Numbered from the stretch's first letter, positions 42,903-52,410 are shown. The stretch: DNA of 64,000 nt from Bacillus sp. S3 (GCF_005154805.1 NZ_CP039727.1:803501-867500); one strand, 5' to 3'. Program-made: numbers and translations. The notes: generated from the letters alone by a model not told the origin.

Positions 42903-43898
42903 ATGAAAGCACAAGTGATTAAAAAATTTGGAGATCCATCTGTTTTTGAAATGGCTGAGGTTCCTAAGCCTGAAGCCATTCCTGGGCATGTTGTCATTCA
43001 AGTAAAAGCAACAAGTGTCAATCCAATTGATACAAAGATTCGGTCTGGAGCGGTAGCAGCGATTGCACCGGAATTTCCAGCGATCCTTCACGGTGATGTA
43101 GCTGGAGTCATTGTAGAGGTGGGAGAAGGAGTATCAGAGTTCAAGGTTGGTGATGAAGTTTTTGGCTGCGCCGGTGGTGTTAAAGGAACAGGTGGTGCCC
43201 TGGCCGAATATATGCTTGCGGACGTACAGCTTCTAGCTGCGAAACCAACCAATCTAACGATGGCACAAGCGGCGGCGCTTCCTCTGGTAACTATTACAGC
43301 ATGGGAGGCACTTTATAATCGGGCAAATGTTCAAAACGGGGAAACAGTACTTATTCATGGAGCCACAGGCGGAGTAGGTCATGTCGCCATTCAACTGGCA
43401 AAGTTAGCTGGGGCAAAAGTATTTACAACGGCTTCATCTGACGAAAAATTAAGTATTGGTAAGCGTTTAGGCGCAGATGTTGCCATTAATTATCGGGAAC
43501 AGTCAGTCGAGCAGTACGTAAAGGAATATACAGATGGAAAAGGGTTTGACATTGTGTTCGATACGGTTGGCGGCGAAAACCTTGATCGATCTTTTCAGGC
43601 TGCGGCCACTTACGGAACAGTCCTATCAATTGCCGCACGCTCCACGCATGATTTGTCACCTCTCCATGCTAAAGCACTGACCTTACATATTACCTTCATG
43701 ATTTTAAAAATCATGAATAAGGAAAAAAGGCAGGAATACGGGAATATTTTACGAGAAGTAACGAAGCTTGTAGAGGAAGGGAAACTTCAGCCGTTAGTAG
43801 ATGGAAGGGTTTTTAGTTTTAATCAAGTAAATGAGGCACATACTTTATTGGAATCTCATCAGGCAATTGGAAAGATTGTATTAACAAATGAATGGTAA
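42903..43898 (+). CDS. Zinc-independent MDR quinone/enone oxidoreductase
   Basis: A 331-residue medium-chain dehydrogenase/reductase of the quinone-reductase branch. It has GDVAGVIVEVGEGV (without the zinc cysteines of alcohol dehydrogenases) and the NADPH-binding HGATGGVGHVAIQLAK. It likely reduces quinones or alpha,beta-unsaturated carbonyls. GGAGGGTG precedes the ATG. It is a single gene; a 52-bp tandem array begins 26 bases after its stop. Confidence 0.9.
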   Translation: MKAQVIKKFGDPSVFEMAEVPKPEAIPGHVVIQVKATSVNPIDTKIRSGAVAAIAPEFPAILHGDVAGVIVEVGEGVSEFKVGDEVFGCAGGVKGTGGALAEYMLADVQLLAAKPTNLTMAQAAALPLVTITAWEALYNRANVQNGETVLIHGATGGVGHVAIQLAKLAGAKVFTTASSDEKLSIGKRLGADVAINYREQSVEQYVKEYTDGKGFDIVFDTVGGENLDRSFQAAATYGTVLSIAARSTHDLSPLHAKALTLHITFMILKIMNKEKRQEYGNILREVTKLVEEGKLQPLVDGRVFSFNQVNEAHTLLESHQAIGKIVLTNEW

Positions 43899-43923
43899 AT
43901 AGAGTGGAAAGAAGAAAAGAAAA

Positions 43924-44093
43924 GGTCGCCAATAAAGGCTATAAGAGCACGAAACTCTGAAAAAAGAGGGGGACCGGTCGCCAATAAGGGTTATAGGAGC
44001 CCGAAACTCTGAAAAAAGAGGGGGACCGGTCGCCAATAAGGGTTATAGGAGCCCGAAACTCTGAAAAAAGATGAGGACAGGTCGCCAATAAGT
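43924..44093. repeat. 52-bp tandem array (three full units plus a partial)
   Basis: GGTCGCCAATAA begins units at 43924, 43976, 44028 and 44080, exactly 52 bp apart. Units two and three are nearly identical. Each contains CCCGAAACTCTGAAAAAAGAG and ends with a GGACC close to the next GGTC. It fills most of the 280-base gap before the BtuF-like gene. Confidence 0.93.
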
Positions 44094-44178
44094 GCATCGG
44101 TCAGTAAGATCAATGTTCCATGTAAGAAAATAGTAAACTATAAAGTGACAATTAAAGCTGCCATAAGGGGGAGATTTG

Positions 44179-44961
44179 ATGACACATTCAATAACTGATC
44201 ATCTTGGTAGACGGGTGAATATTCCGGCTGTGCCCAAGCGGATTATTTCCATTTGTCCAGCAATTACGGAGACACTCTTTGCCTTAGGCCTGGAGAATGA
44301 AATAGTTGGCCGGACAAAATATTGCATTTTTCCAAAAGGGATCGTTGATGAAGTAGCAGTCGTCGGCGGTACAAAAGAAGTAAACGTGGAAACAATTCGT
44401 AATTTACAAGCGGATCTTATTCTAGCCGAAAAAGAAGAAAACACCGAAGAAATTGTACTTGCACTTGAAAAAATTGCTCCAGTTTTTGTTTTGGAAGTAC
44501 AAAAAATTGAGGAATCCTACCGACTGATCGAAACGCTGGGGTTATTAACAAATAGACAACAGGCAGCTAGCCGCCTCATCACATCCTGCAAAGCATCCTT
44601 CCCTGTTCGTGCAGACAAGCAGAATCTAAACGCCGCCTATGTTATTTGGCGAAAACCATATATGGTAGTGGGAGGGACGACATACATTAATGATGTCTTG
44701 CACACACTTGGTTTCCAAAACCCCTTTGAAACGGGAGAATCCAGGTATCCAACGGTTACAAAAGAGGAACTTGCAGCTGCGAAACTTGATGTGCTTCTGC
44801 TTGCTTCCGAACCATTTCCCTTTCAAGAAAAACATATTGCAGAATTTCAATCGTTTCTACCAAATACAAAAATCGTTTTAGTGGATGGCGAGATGTTTTG
44901 GAACGGAGCGAAAATGCTGGAAGCAGGGCCTTACTTAGAAAAATTAAAAAAAGAAATATGA
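44179..44961 (+). CDS. BtuF-like periplasmic-binding-fold protein without signal peptide
   Basis: A 260-residue protein of the class III substrate-binding fold (BtuF/FhuD type): RIISICPAITETLFALG near the N-terminus, NLQADLIL and YINDVLHTLGFQNPF. Such proteins bind cobalamin, heme or siderophores outside the membrane. Here the sequence begins directly at MTHSITDHLGRRV with no signal or lipobox, and no permease or ATPase is adjacent, so it appears cytoplasmic. GGGGGAG precedes ATG 44179. The ligand is unknown. Confidence 0.82.
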   Translation: MTHSITDHLGRRVNIPAVPKRIISICPAITETLFALGLENEIVGRTKYCIFPKGIVDEVAVVGGTKEVNVETIRNLQADLILAEKEENTEEIVLALEKIAPVFVLEVQKIEESYRLIETLGLLTNRQQAASRLITSCKASFPVRADKQNLNAAYVIWRKPYMVVGGTTYINDVLHTLGFQNPFETGESRYPTVTKEELAAAKLDVLLLASEPFPFQEKHIAEFQSFLPNTKIVLVDGEMFWNGAKMLEAGPYLEKLKKEI

Positions 44962-44971
44962 CCAAGAGGAT

Positions 44972-45016
44972 GGACGGTTCTTATGCTCCGCACTTCAAAA
45001 ACCATAAGAACCGCCC
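44972..45016. repeat. Long inverted repeat between convergent genes
   Basis: GGACGGTTCTTATG (44972-44985) and CATAAGAACCGCCC (45003-45016) form near-perfect 14-base arms. No T-run follows on either strand, but it sits where a bidirectional terminator would. Confidence 0.7.
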
Positions 45017-45031
45017 AAGCGGCCTTCCCTG

Positions 45032-45601
45032 TTAGTTTTTAGAACCAAAATCAATCCCAGAAATGATATAAGGAATGGCTGATTTGATAAATTCTTCCGG
45101 TGGTATCTTTTTACTATTTCTTCGCCATTCTACAGAAGCCCCGTAAATTCCCCAGCTTAATATGACAGCAGTAATCTTTAGAGCTTCGTCCTCTTCCGTG
45201 TTATTTTGTTTTAACAACAGTTTGTAAAAAATGATTTCGAGCTGTTCCCTAATAATACGGGCAATGGTATCTTCGTAACCCCTATGGCAGCGATTGGACA
45301 ATGACTTTTGAAAATTTGTGATAGCAGTGAAGAGCCTAACGAAAGCTTCTTCATTAAGTTCGTCATCCTGGTAGAAATCATAATTCAAATTAACTAACAA
45401 TACTTCTGATAATACCTTCTCTAATAAATCATATATATCTTCAAAATGATAATAAAATGTGGCACGATTAATCATCGCCTCAGTTGTAATATCCTTAACG
45501 GTAATATCCTTAAATTCCTTATTCCCTGAAAGTTCAATGAAAGAATCCATAATTAATTTGCGAGTCCTTAGTACTCGTGGGTCCGTCTTTGATTGAGTCA
45601 T
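45032..45601 (-). CDS. TetR-family transcriptional regulator
   Basis: A 189-residue TetR-type repressor. The N-terminal helix-turn-helix (TRKLIMDSF to INRATFYYHFEDIYDLLEKV, about 14-58) is typical, and the C-terminal helical domain would bind an unknown ligand. Its gene diverges from the SpxH-like gene 189 bases away, its likely target besides itself. Confidence 0.92.
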   Translation of the reverse strand: MTQSKTDPRVLRTRKLIMDSFIELSGNKEFKDITVKDITTEAMINRATFYYHFEDIYDLLEKVLSEVLLVNLNYDFYQDDELNEEAFVRLFTAITNFQKSLSNRCHRGYEDTIARIIREQLEIIFYKLLLKQNNTEEDEALKITAVILSWGIYGASVEWRRNSKKIPPEEFIKSAIPYIISGIDFGSKN

Positions 45602-45790
45602 TTTGTAATCACCCCTACTTTTTAAACACTTTCTTAAATGTGTAGTATAAACAACATATCCACAGAACTATCGGTGTTGATAATTTTCATTATGACTTAA
45701 GATTTAATTGTGAAGCAAATAATATCAATTGTGTTTTTGAAAAGGAAAGCGTAGATACGTTTTGTAAAACAATTAAGGGGGAAAAATGAA

Positions 45791-46720
45791 TTGAAAAACA
45801 ATAATAATATGATGTGTGATTTAGAAACAGGTGTCTGTGGAGTAGCTGGAGAAGAGGGTATGGAAGTTATTGATTTTAATCAACCAAAAAAATCGATTAA
45901 TCTTTATTATGTGACGGATCCTATTTGTTCGCATTGCTGGGCAATTGAACCGGTGCTTCGTCGATTTGTAGAGCAGTATGGAGACTATTTTAACTTTCAT
46001 ACGGTTATGGGTGGTTTGCTGGAAAAATGGCATGACGGACCAATCGATCCTGCAAACGGAATTTATAAACCAGCTGACGTTGCTGGTCACTGGAGAGAAG
46101 TAGGAGAATATTCAAGAATGCCAATTGATGGGTCGTTAATGATTGATAATCCAGTTCAATCCTCCTACCCACCCTCTCGTGTATTTAAGGTAATTCAAAA
46201 AAATCACAATGAGAAAACGGCATTTGACTATTTGCGCCGTGCAAGAGAAGCGCTTTTCGCCTTCAATCAAAACATTTCAGATAAATCCGTTATGATAGAA
46301 ATCGTAAATAACCTGGGTCTTGATGGAGAAGCCATTGTAAATGAAGCGGAGCAGCCAATCGGACAACAATTATTGAATGAAGATTTTGCTCTTGCCAGAA
46401 GCTTAGGTGTCAGAGGATTTCCAAGCATTATCATGATCAATGAGGAAAATAAAGGCGTAAAAATCGGTGGCGGGCGTCCGTTTGAATCCTATGTTGACGG
46501 ATTAAAACAAGTTTTAAATCTGGAAGAGCTTAAGCCAAAACAACAACCATCTCTTTCTAGCTTGCTGGAAAAAGAAAAACTTTTATTTTCTAAAGAAATT
46601 GAAGTCATGTACGATGTGGAACAATCAGATGTTACCTCGTTTATTGAAAAAGAGCTTCTACCAGATCGTTATCAAGTGAAGGAAATTCTAGGAGAACTCT
46701 ATTTTACAACTACTAAATAA
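45791..46720 (+). CDS. YjbH/SpxH-like DsbA-fold protein
   Basis: A 309-residue protein with a thioredoxin-like CxxC (DPICSHCWAIEP, about 43-54) in a DsbA/FrnE fold and a C-terminal segment (SKEIEVMYDVEQSDV) resembling the end of B. subtilis YjbH, the adaptor that delivers Spx to ClpXP. Two further cysteines sit in an N-terminal CDLETGVCG. It starts at TTG with AGGGGG upstream. It could be a second SpxH-type adaptor or a cytoplasmic thiol oxidoreductase; the divergent TetR gene suggests inducible stress control. Confidence 0.82.
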   Translation: MKNNNNMMCDLETGVCGVAGEEGMEVIDFNQPKKSINLYYVTDPICSHCWAIEPVLRRFVEQYGDYFNFHTVMGGLLEKWHDGPIDPANGIYKPADVAGHWREVGEYSRMPIDGSLMIDNPVQSSYPPSRVFKVIQKNHNEKTAFDYLRRAREALFAFNQNISDKSVMIEIVNNLGLDGEAIVNEAEQPIGQQLLNEDFALARSLGVRGFPSIIMINEENKGVKIGGGRPFESYVDGLKQVLNLEELKPKQQPSLSSLLEKEKLLFSKEIEVMYDVEQSDVTSFIEKELLPDRYQVKEILGELYFTTTK

Positions 46721-46767
46721 AGGAGAATGTAAAATAAATAATAAAACCCCGACTTTGGAACTACAGA

Positions 46768-46810
46768 AAAAAGGCAGGAGGATTCAATTGTGAATTCTCC
46801 TGCTTTTTTT
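46768..46810 (+). terminator. Intrinsic terminator
   Basis: GCAGGAGGATTCA...TGAATTCTCCTGC stem with A- and T-runs on both sides. Confidence 0.9.
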
Positions 46811-46874
46811 GCGCGTTTTCGGGACTTTTATACCATTTTTTGAGAGGTTTGTAAAATAGAAGGAAGTAATTTAT

Positions 46875-46889
46875 AATAATAAGAAAATT
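46875..46889 (+). promoter_or_regulatory. CodY-box-like sequence upstream of dppA
   Basis: AATAATAAGAAAATT differs from the CodY consensus AATTTTCWGAAAATT at three positions. The B. subtilis dpp operon is CodY-repressed, so the position is sensible, but AT-rich DNA gives such matches by chance. Confidence 0.4.
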
Positions 46890-46915
46890 ATAAATTGATA
46901 GAAAGGGTTTTGGGG

Positions 46916-47740
46916 ATGAAATTATATATGTCGGTTGACATGGAAGGAATTACAGGGATGGTTGACCACACTCAAGTTGATTCCGGTAAGCATAATTATG
47001 AACGAAGCCGTATTATTATGACGGATGAAGCGAATCATGTCATAACAGCAGCCTTTGAATCAGGGTGTAATGAGGTAGTAGTAAATGATAGCCATTCTAA
47101 AATGAACAATCTATTAATTGAGAGGCTTCACCCTGAGACACAATTAATTACCGGTGATGTGAAACCGTTTTCAATGGTGCAAGGATTAGATGCATCATTT
47201 CATGGAGCGGCATTTGTTGGCTACCATGCTCGCGCAGCACTAAAAGGGGTCATGTCACATTCAATGATCTTTGGTGTCCGCAATATGTATATTAATGATG
47301 TAGCGGTGGGCGAACTTGGATTTAACGCCTATGTCGCAGGATATTACGATGTACCGCTGCTGATGGTTGCTGGTGATGACCGTGCTGCATTTGAAGCAGA
47401 GCAGTTGATCCCGGGTGTGACAACGGCAATTGTAAAAGAATCCATCTCAAGGTCCGCAGTCAAATCGTTAACACCCACTAAAGCTGGGCAGCTTCTCCGT
47501 GAAAAAACGGCTATTGCACTAAAAAATAGAGATAAAGTGAGACCGCTTACACCGCCGGACCGCCCACTTCTATCAATTGAATTTACCAACTATGGAGAAG
47601 CGGAATGGGCTCATTTAATGCCCGGCACAGAAATTGTCCCAGAAACAACCATTGTTCGTTTTCAAGCAAAAGACATTTTGGAAGCCTATCAAGCAATGCT
47701 CGTAATGACGGAAATGGCGATGAGAACTACATTCTGTTAG
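46916..47740 (+). CDS. dppA: D-aminopeptidase
   Basis: A 274-residue M55 zinc peptidase. The N-terminal MSVDMEGITG carries the metal-binding Asp and Glu, with NDSHSKMN, FVGYHAR and SHSM supplying histidines. B. subtilis DppA releases D-alanine from D-Ala-D-Ala-type peptides. ATG 46916 is chosen over an upstream in-frame start because GAAAGGG lies before it. First gene of the ten-gene dpp-ykf-like operon. Confidence 0.94.
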   Translation: MKLYMSVDMEGITGMVDHTQVDSGKHNYERSRIIMTDEANHVITAAFESGCNEVVVNDSHSKMNNLLIERLHPETQLITGDVKPFSMVQGLDASFHGAAFVGYHARAALKGVMSHSMIFGVRNMYINDVAVGELGFNAYVAGYYDVPLLMVAGDDRAAFEAEQLIPGVTTAIVKESISRSAVKSLTPTKAGQLLREKTAIALKNRDKVRPLTPPDRPLLSIEFTNYGEAEWAHLMPGTEIVPETTIVRFQAKDILEAYQAMLVMTEMAMRTTFC

Positions 47741-47753
47741 GAAGTGGACAAGC

Positions 47754-48686
47754 ATGAATTCATATTTCATTAAACGTTTTGCAGCGATGATTATCACGTT
47801 ATGGCTCATCATTACAGCAACATTTTTCTTAATGCATTCGGTACCAGGTTCACCATTTAATGAGGAACGAACAACCAATGAAGCAGTCCAGAAGAACCTC
47901 GAAGCCTATTACCAACTGGATAAACCGCTCATCGTCCAATATGGAAATTACTTAGCGGCACTTGTGAAATTAGACCTTGGCCCGTCCATTAAAAAATCAT
48001 CACAGACCGTTAACGACATGCTGGGCAGAGGATTTCCGGTATCATTTGAACTTGGCTTTTATACACTTTTAGTTGCAATATTTTCAGGGATATTACTCGG
48101 AGTGCTTGCTGCCCTTCGACATAATGGAATTCTCGACTATGTGGCGATGAGTATTGCTGTAATCGGAATTTCGATACCGAACTTTGTTATGGCAACTTTT
48201 TTGATTGAGGAATTGGCGGTCAGATTTCCAATATTTCCTGTCGCTACATGGTCTAGCCCGAAACATATGGTATTGCCGATTTTGGCATTGGCAACAGGAC
48301 CAATGGCGATTATCGCCCGCTTAACTCGCACATCTATGCTGGAAGTATTAACGCAAGATTACATAAAAACGGCAAAAGCAAAGGGATTGTCCCCAGTTAA
48401 AATTGTGTTCAAGCATGCCTTAAGAAATGCGCTATTGCCGGTTGTTACCGTTTTGGGTTCATTAGCGGCAAGTATCTTAACAGGGACATTTGTTATTGAA
48501 AAAATATTCGCAATCCCGGGGATGGGAAAATACTTTGTTGATAGTATCAATACGCGGGATTATCCCGTCATTATGGGAACAACGGTCTTTTATAGTGCCA
48601 TTTTAATCCTAATGCTGTTAATCGTCGATCTCGCATACGGGGTATTGGATCCAAGAATAAAACTGCATAAAAAGGAGGCGAAATAA
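47754..48686 (+). CDS. dppB: Dipeptide ABC transporter permease
   Basis: A 310-residue inner-membrane permease with six hydrophobic segments. The EAA-loop region reads DYIKTAKAKGLSPVKIVFKHALRNALLPV. Together with DppC it forms the channel of a peptide importer. Starts 14 bases after dppA, and its stop shares one base with the dppC start. Confidence 0.95.
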   Translation: MNSYFIKRFAAMIITLWLIITATFFLMHSVPGSPFNEERTTNEAVQKNLEAYYQLDKPLIVQYGNYLAALVKLDLGPSIKKSSQTVNDMLGRGFPVSFELGFYTLLVAIFSGILLGVLAALRHNGILDYVAMSIAVIGISIPNFVMATFLIEELAVRFPIFPVATWSSPKHMVLPILALATGPMAIIARLTRTSMLEVLTQDYIKTAKAKGLSPVKIVFKHALRNALLPVVTVLGSLAASILTGTFVIEKIFAIPGMGKYFVDSINTRDYPVIMGTTVFYSAILILMLLIVDLAYGVLDPRIKLHKKEAK

Positions 48687-49639
48687 TGGAACTACGAAAA
48701 CATGAAAACAGAAATATTTCGCCAGATGTTCCAGATGAATGGTTTGTTCCTAAAGCACGAAATCAAACAGCTGCAGAAGCAGTCATAAGACCTAGCTTGT
48801 CTTACTGGAAGGATTCATGGCTCAGGCTGTTAAAAAATAAATTAGCGATGGCCGGCTTAGTTTTCTTAGCCTTACTAACTTTATTGGCCATTTTCGGACC
48901 GATGATTTCACCACATTCCGTGGAAAAACAATCGTTAACACTGCAGAATTTGCCTCCATCAAGCGAATATTGGTTTGGGACGGATGATTTAGGGCGAGAC
49001 GTGTTTACGAGAACATGTTATGGTGCGCGAATATCATTATTTGTTGGATTAATGGCTGCCCTCATTGACTTTATAATTGGTGTTGTTTATGGCGGTTTTT
49101 CCGGTTACAAAGGCGGCCGGACCGATAACTTGATGATGAGATTTGTGGAAATCCTATATGGCCTTCCGTATTTATTAGTTGTCATTTTAGTTATGGTCGT
49201 GATTGGACCGGGATTAACCACCATCATTCTAGCCTTGTCCATAACCGGCTGGGTCGGGATGGCAAGGATTGTGCGCGGGCAAGTCTTGCAAATTAAAAAC
49301 TTTGAATTTGTTTTGGCATCGAAAACGTTTGGGACAAAAACAGCACGAATTATCCGGAAAAATCTGCTGCCAAATACAATGGGTCCTATAATTGTCCAGA
49401 TGACGCTAACGATCCCGTCTGCTATTTTTGCAGAAGCATTTTTAAGCTTCATCGGTCTGGGAATTCAAGCTCCGCATGCAAGCTGGGGGGTAATGGCTAA
49501 TGATGGCTTATCTACTATTCTATCAGGATACTGGTGGCGTTTGTTCTTTCCAACATTGTTCATTTCCTTAACAATGTTCGCGTTTAATGTTTTAGGTGAT
49601 GGATTGCAGGATGCCCTTGATCCGAAGCTTAGGAGGTAA
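48686..49639 (+). CDS. dppC: Dipeptide ABC transporter permease
   Basis: A 317-residue permease partner of DppB with the oligopeptide-permease N-terminal extension (about 1-50) before the first membrane segment, GTDDLGRDVFTR and an EAA loop (FVLASKTFGTKTARIIRKNLLPN). AAGGAGG within the end of dppB serves as ribosome binding site, indicating translational coupling. Confidence 0.95.
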   Translation: MELRKHENRNISPDVPDEWFVPKARNQTAAEAVIRPSLSYWKDSWLRLLKNKLAMAGLVFLALLTLLAIFGPMISPHSVEKQSLTLQNLPPSSEYWFGTDDLGRDVFTRTCYGARISLFVGLMAALIDFIIGVVYGGFSGYKGGRTDNLMMRFVEILYGLPYLLVVILVMVVIGPGLTTIILALSITGWVGMARIVRGQVLQIKNFEFVLASKTFGTKTARIIRKNLLPNTMGPIIVQMTLTIPSAIFAEAFLSFIGLGIQAPHASWGVMANDGLSTILSGYWWRLFFPTLFISLTMFAFNVLGDGLQDALDPKLRR

Positions 49640-49643
49640 CATC

Positions 49644-50642
49644 ATGGAGAAAATTCTACAAGTGAAGGATTTACACGTATCCTTTTCAACCTATGGCGGT
49701 GAAGTAAATGCTGTTCGCGGTGTCAGTTTTGATTTACATAAAGGTGAAACATTAGCGATTGTTGGGGAATCTGGCTGTGGGAAAAGTGTAACTTCTCAAA
49801 GTATTATGAGACTTATTCCCACTCCTCCCGGAAGAATAACGGGCGGAGAAGTCCTTTTCCAAGGCATGGATTTAATGAAGTTAAAAGAACCGGAACTGCG
49901 GAAACTTCGCGGTGCCAATATTTCGATGATTTTTCAAGATCCAATGACCGCTTTAAATCCAACGATGACAATTGGTGAGCAAATCATGGAAGGAATTATC
50001 CAGCATGAAAAGGTCACAAGAGGCAAGGCAAAAGAAGCAGCAATTGAAATGCTTACACTTGTGGGTATTCCAAGTCCTGAACAACGGTTAAAACAATACC
50101 CTCATCAGTTTAGCGGCGGGATGCGGCAGCGAATAGTCATTGCTATGGCACTTGTGTGCCAGCCGGATGTATTAATTGCCGATGAACCGACAACCGCGCT
50201 TGATGTTACAATACAAGCACAAATTTTGGAGTTATTTAGAGATATCCAAAAGAAAACAGGGGTATCCATCATTCTTATCACCCATGATTTGGGTGTAGTC
50301 GCACAGGTTGCCGACCGAGTTGCCGTTATGTATGCGGGAAAAATCGTTGAATTAGGGACAAGGCGGGAAATTTTTTATCAACCGCAGCATCCATATACGA
50401 AGGGATTACTTCAGTCCGTGCCGCGCCTGGACATGGAAAAGGAGGAACTTGTTCCGATCCCTGGAACACCGCCGGACTTATTTTCCCCGCCGGTTGGATG
50501 TGCCTTTTCAGCACGCTGTCCATATGTGATGGAAGTTTGTGATAAAGTCTACCCATTTAAAACCCATCTTAGCAGCAACCACCAAGTGGATTGCTGGCTG
50601 CAGGATGAACGAGCTAAAAAATTGGTTTCAACATTTGTTTAA
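49644..50642 (+). CDS. dppD: Dipeptide ABC transporter ATP-binding protein
   Basis: A 332-residue ATPase with Walker [10 protein letters not shown]-loop, signature FSGGMRQR, Walker B VLIADEPTTALD and the C-terminal oligopeptide-transporter domain (cysteine cluster CAFSARCPYVMEVC, typical of an iron-sulfur site in this subfamily). ATG 49644 is preceded by AGGAGG directly after dppC; an in-frame upstream start inside dppC is ignored. Confidence 0.95.
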   Translation: MEKILQVKDLHVSFSTYGGEVNAVRGVSFDLHKGETLAIVGESGCGKSVTSQSIMRLIPTPPGRITGGEVLFQGMDLMKLKEPELRKLRGANISMIFQDPMTALNPTMTIGEQIMEGIIQHEKVTRGKAKEAAIEMLTLVGIPSPEQRLKQYPHQFSGGMRQRIVIAMALVCQPDVLIADEPTTALDVTIQAQILELFRDIQKKTGVSIILITHDLGVVAQVADRVAVMYAGKIVELGTRREIFYQPQHPYTKGLLQSVPRLDMEKEELVPIPGTPPDLFSPPVGCAFSARCPYVMEVCDKVYPFKTHLSSNHQVDCWLQDERAKKLVSTFV

Positions 50643-50666
50643 ATAAAAAAACCGAGGGGGAGAATC

Positions 50667-52301
50667 ATGAAAAAGTTAATGACATTGTTGATCACTTCTT
50701 TGCTTGTATTTGCTTTAGCAGCATGTACAGCAAACAAGGATGCAGGAAGTGAACCGAAAAAAGACGATGGAAAAGGAAAGTCTAAGGAAAAGGTAGAAAA
50801 AGTCCTATACCTTAATAACAGCCAAGAGCCAACCTCTTGGGATCCGGCCATTGGATTCGATGCCGTTTCTTGGAATTCTTTGAACAACATTATGGAAGGT
50901 CTGACCCGTTTGGATGAGAACCATGAACCAAAAGCTGCAACAGCTGAAAAATGGGAAGTATCTGAGGATGGTAAAACCTATACCTTCCATATTCGTGAGA
51001 ATGCGAAATGGTCAAATGGTGATGATCTGACTGCGGGTGATTTCGTTTTTGCCTGGAAACGTCTATTAGATCCGAAAACAGGATCTTCTGCAGCATTCTT
51101 GGGCTATTTTATTGAAGGCGGCGAAGCATTTAACACGGAACAAGGGACTGCTGATGATGTGAAGGTAAAAGCTGTCGATGAAAAGACGTTTGAAGTAACA
51201 TTGACGAGTCCACAAGCCTATTTCTTAAGCGTCATTGCCAATCCTGCCTTTTTCCCAATTAATGAAAAAGTGGCAGCGGCCAATCCAAATTGGTTTGCTG
51301 AAGCAAGCTCATTCGTGGGGAATGGTCCTTTCAATTTAACGGAGTGGAACCATGATAGTGATTTCACCATTACTAAAAATGAAAAGTATTGGGATGCGAA
51401 AAATGTAAAATTGGATAAGGTGCATTGGGCGATGGTTGATGACCCAAATACAGAATATCAAATGTACAAGACTGGTGAGTTAGATACGTCTGATGTTCCT
51501 GCCGAACTAGCAGATCAGTTGTTTAAAGAAGGGGACGTGAAGGTTGAAGATCAAGCGGGTGAATATTTCTACCGTTTTAATCTTACAAAAGAACCTTTCC
51601 AAAACGAGAATATCCGCAAGGCATTCGCGATGGCAGTTAACCAAAAACAAATGGTTGAACTTGTAACAAAAAATCAGGAAAAACCTGCCTATGGGTTTGT
51701 CTCCTACGGATTTAAGGATGCTGAAGGTAAGGACTTCCGTAAAACAAGTGGTGACCTTATTAAAACAGATGTAGAAAAAGCAAAGGAACTTTTGAAAAAG
51801 GGTATGGAAGAGGAGAAATACACGGAACTACCGGAAGTAACTCTTACTTACAGCACAAGCGATACACATAAGAAAATCGCTGAAGCCTTACAGCAAATGT
51901 TTAAAGAGAATTTAGGTGTCGATGTGAAGCTTGCCAATATGGAAAGCAGCGTATTTGCTACCGATCAAAAAGCATTAAAATTCCAGTTATCACGCAGCTC
52001 ATTCCTTGCTGACTATGCAGACCCAATCAACTTCTTAGAAAACTTTATTACGGGATCTCCAATGAACCGCACTGGGTGGAGCAATGCTGAATTTGATAAA
52101 TTAATTAAAGATGCAAAAAATGAAAAGGATGAAAAGAAACGCTTCGATATGATGTATCAAGCTGAAAAGATTTTATTCGATGCAGCACCAATCATTCCAA
52201 TTCACTTCTATAATCAAGTATATTTACAAAATAAGGATGTAACAGGCATCGTTCGTCATCCAGTTGGATATTTAGAATTAAAATGGGCAGATAAGAAATA
52301 A
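50667..52301 (+). CDS. dppE: Peptide-binding lipoprotein of the Dpp transporter
   Basis: A 544-residue extracytoplasmic solute-binding protein of the OppA/DppA (SBP 5) family, with a lipoprotein signal (LVFALAAC, lipidated Cys20) and family motifs such as WDPAIGFDAVSWN and FHIRENAKWSNGDDLTAGDF. It captures peptides, by context including murein tripeptides, for DppBC. GAGGGGGAG precedes the ATG, 24 bases after dppD. Confidence 0.95.
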   Translation: MKKLMTLLITSLLVFALAACTANKDAGSEPKKDDGKGKSKEKVEKVLYLNNSQEPTSWDPAIGFDAVSWNSLNNIMEGLTRLDENHEPKAATAEKWEVSEDGKTYTFHIRENAKWSNGDDLTAGDFVFAWKRLLDPKTGSSAAFLGYFIEGGEAFNTEQGTADDVKVKAVDEKTFEVTLTSPQAYFLSVIANPAFFPINEKVAAANPNWFAEASSFVGNGPFNLTEWNHDSDFTITKNEKYWDAKNVKLDKVHWAMVDDPNTEYQMYKTGELDTSDVPAELADQLFKEGDVKVEDQAGEYFYRFNLTKEPFQNENIRKAFAMAVNQKQMVELVTKNQEKPAYGFVSYGFKDAEGKDFRKTSGDLIKTDVEKAKELLKKGMEEEKYTELPEVTLTYSTSDTHKKIAEALQQMFKENLGVDVKLANMESSVFATDQKALKFQLSRSSFLADYADPINFLENFITGSPMNRTGWSNAEFDKLIKDAKNEKDEKKRFDMMYQAEKILFDAAPIIPIHFYNQVYLQNKDVTGIVRHPVGYLELKWADKK

Positions 52302-52333
52302 GAACGGATTGCAGCGTTTCTTTATTCTTTATT

Positions 52334-52362
52334 AAAGGGATGTTCAAACGAACATCCCTTTT
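52334..52362 (+). terminator. Intrinsic terminator after dppE
   Basis: AAAGGGATGTTC/GAACATCCCTTT with an AAAC loop and short T-run. It probably trims expression of the ykf-like genes relative to dpp instead of fully separating them. Confidence 0.85.
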
Positions 52363-52410
52363 ACCTTAGACACATAGACTTATAGTTGTGAGAAAAGGGG
52401 TGGTTTTTAA

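Noticed and set aside
45602..45660. TetR operator between the divergent TetR and SpxH-like genes
   Set aside because: ACAC...GTGT-type half-sites were seen but the symmetry is poor; not strong enough to report as a site.
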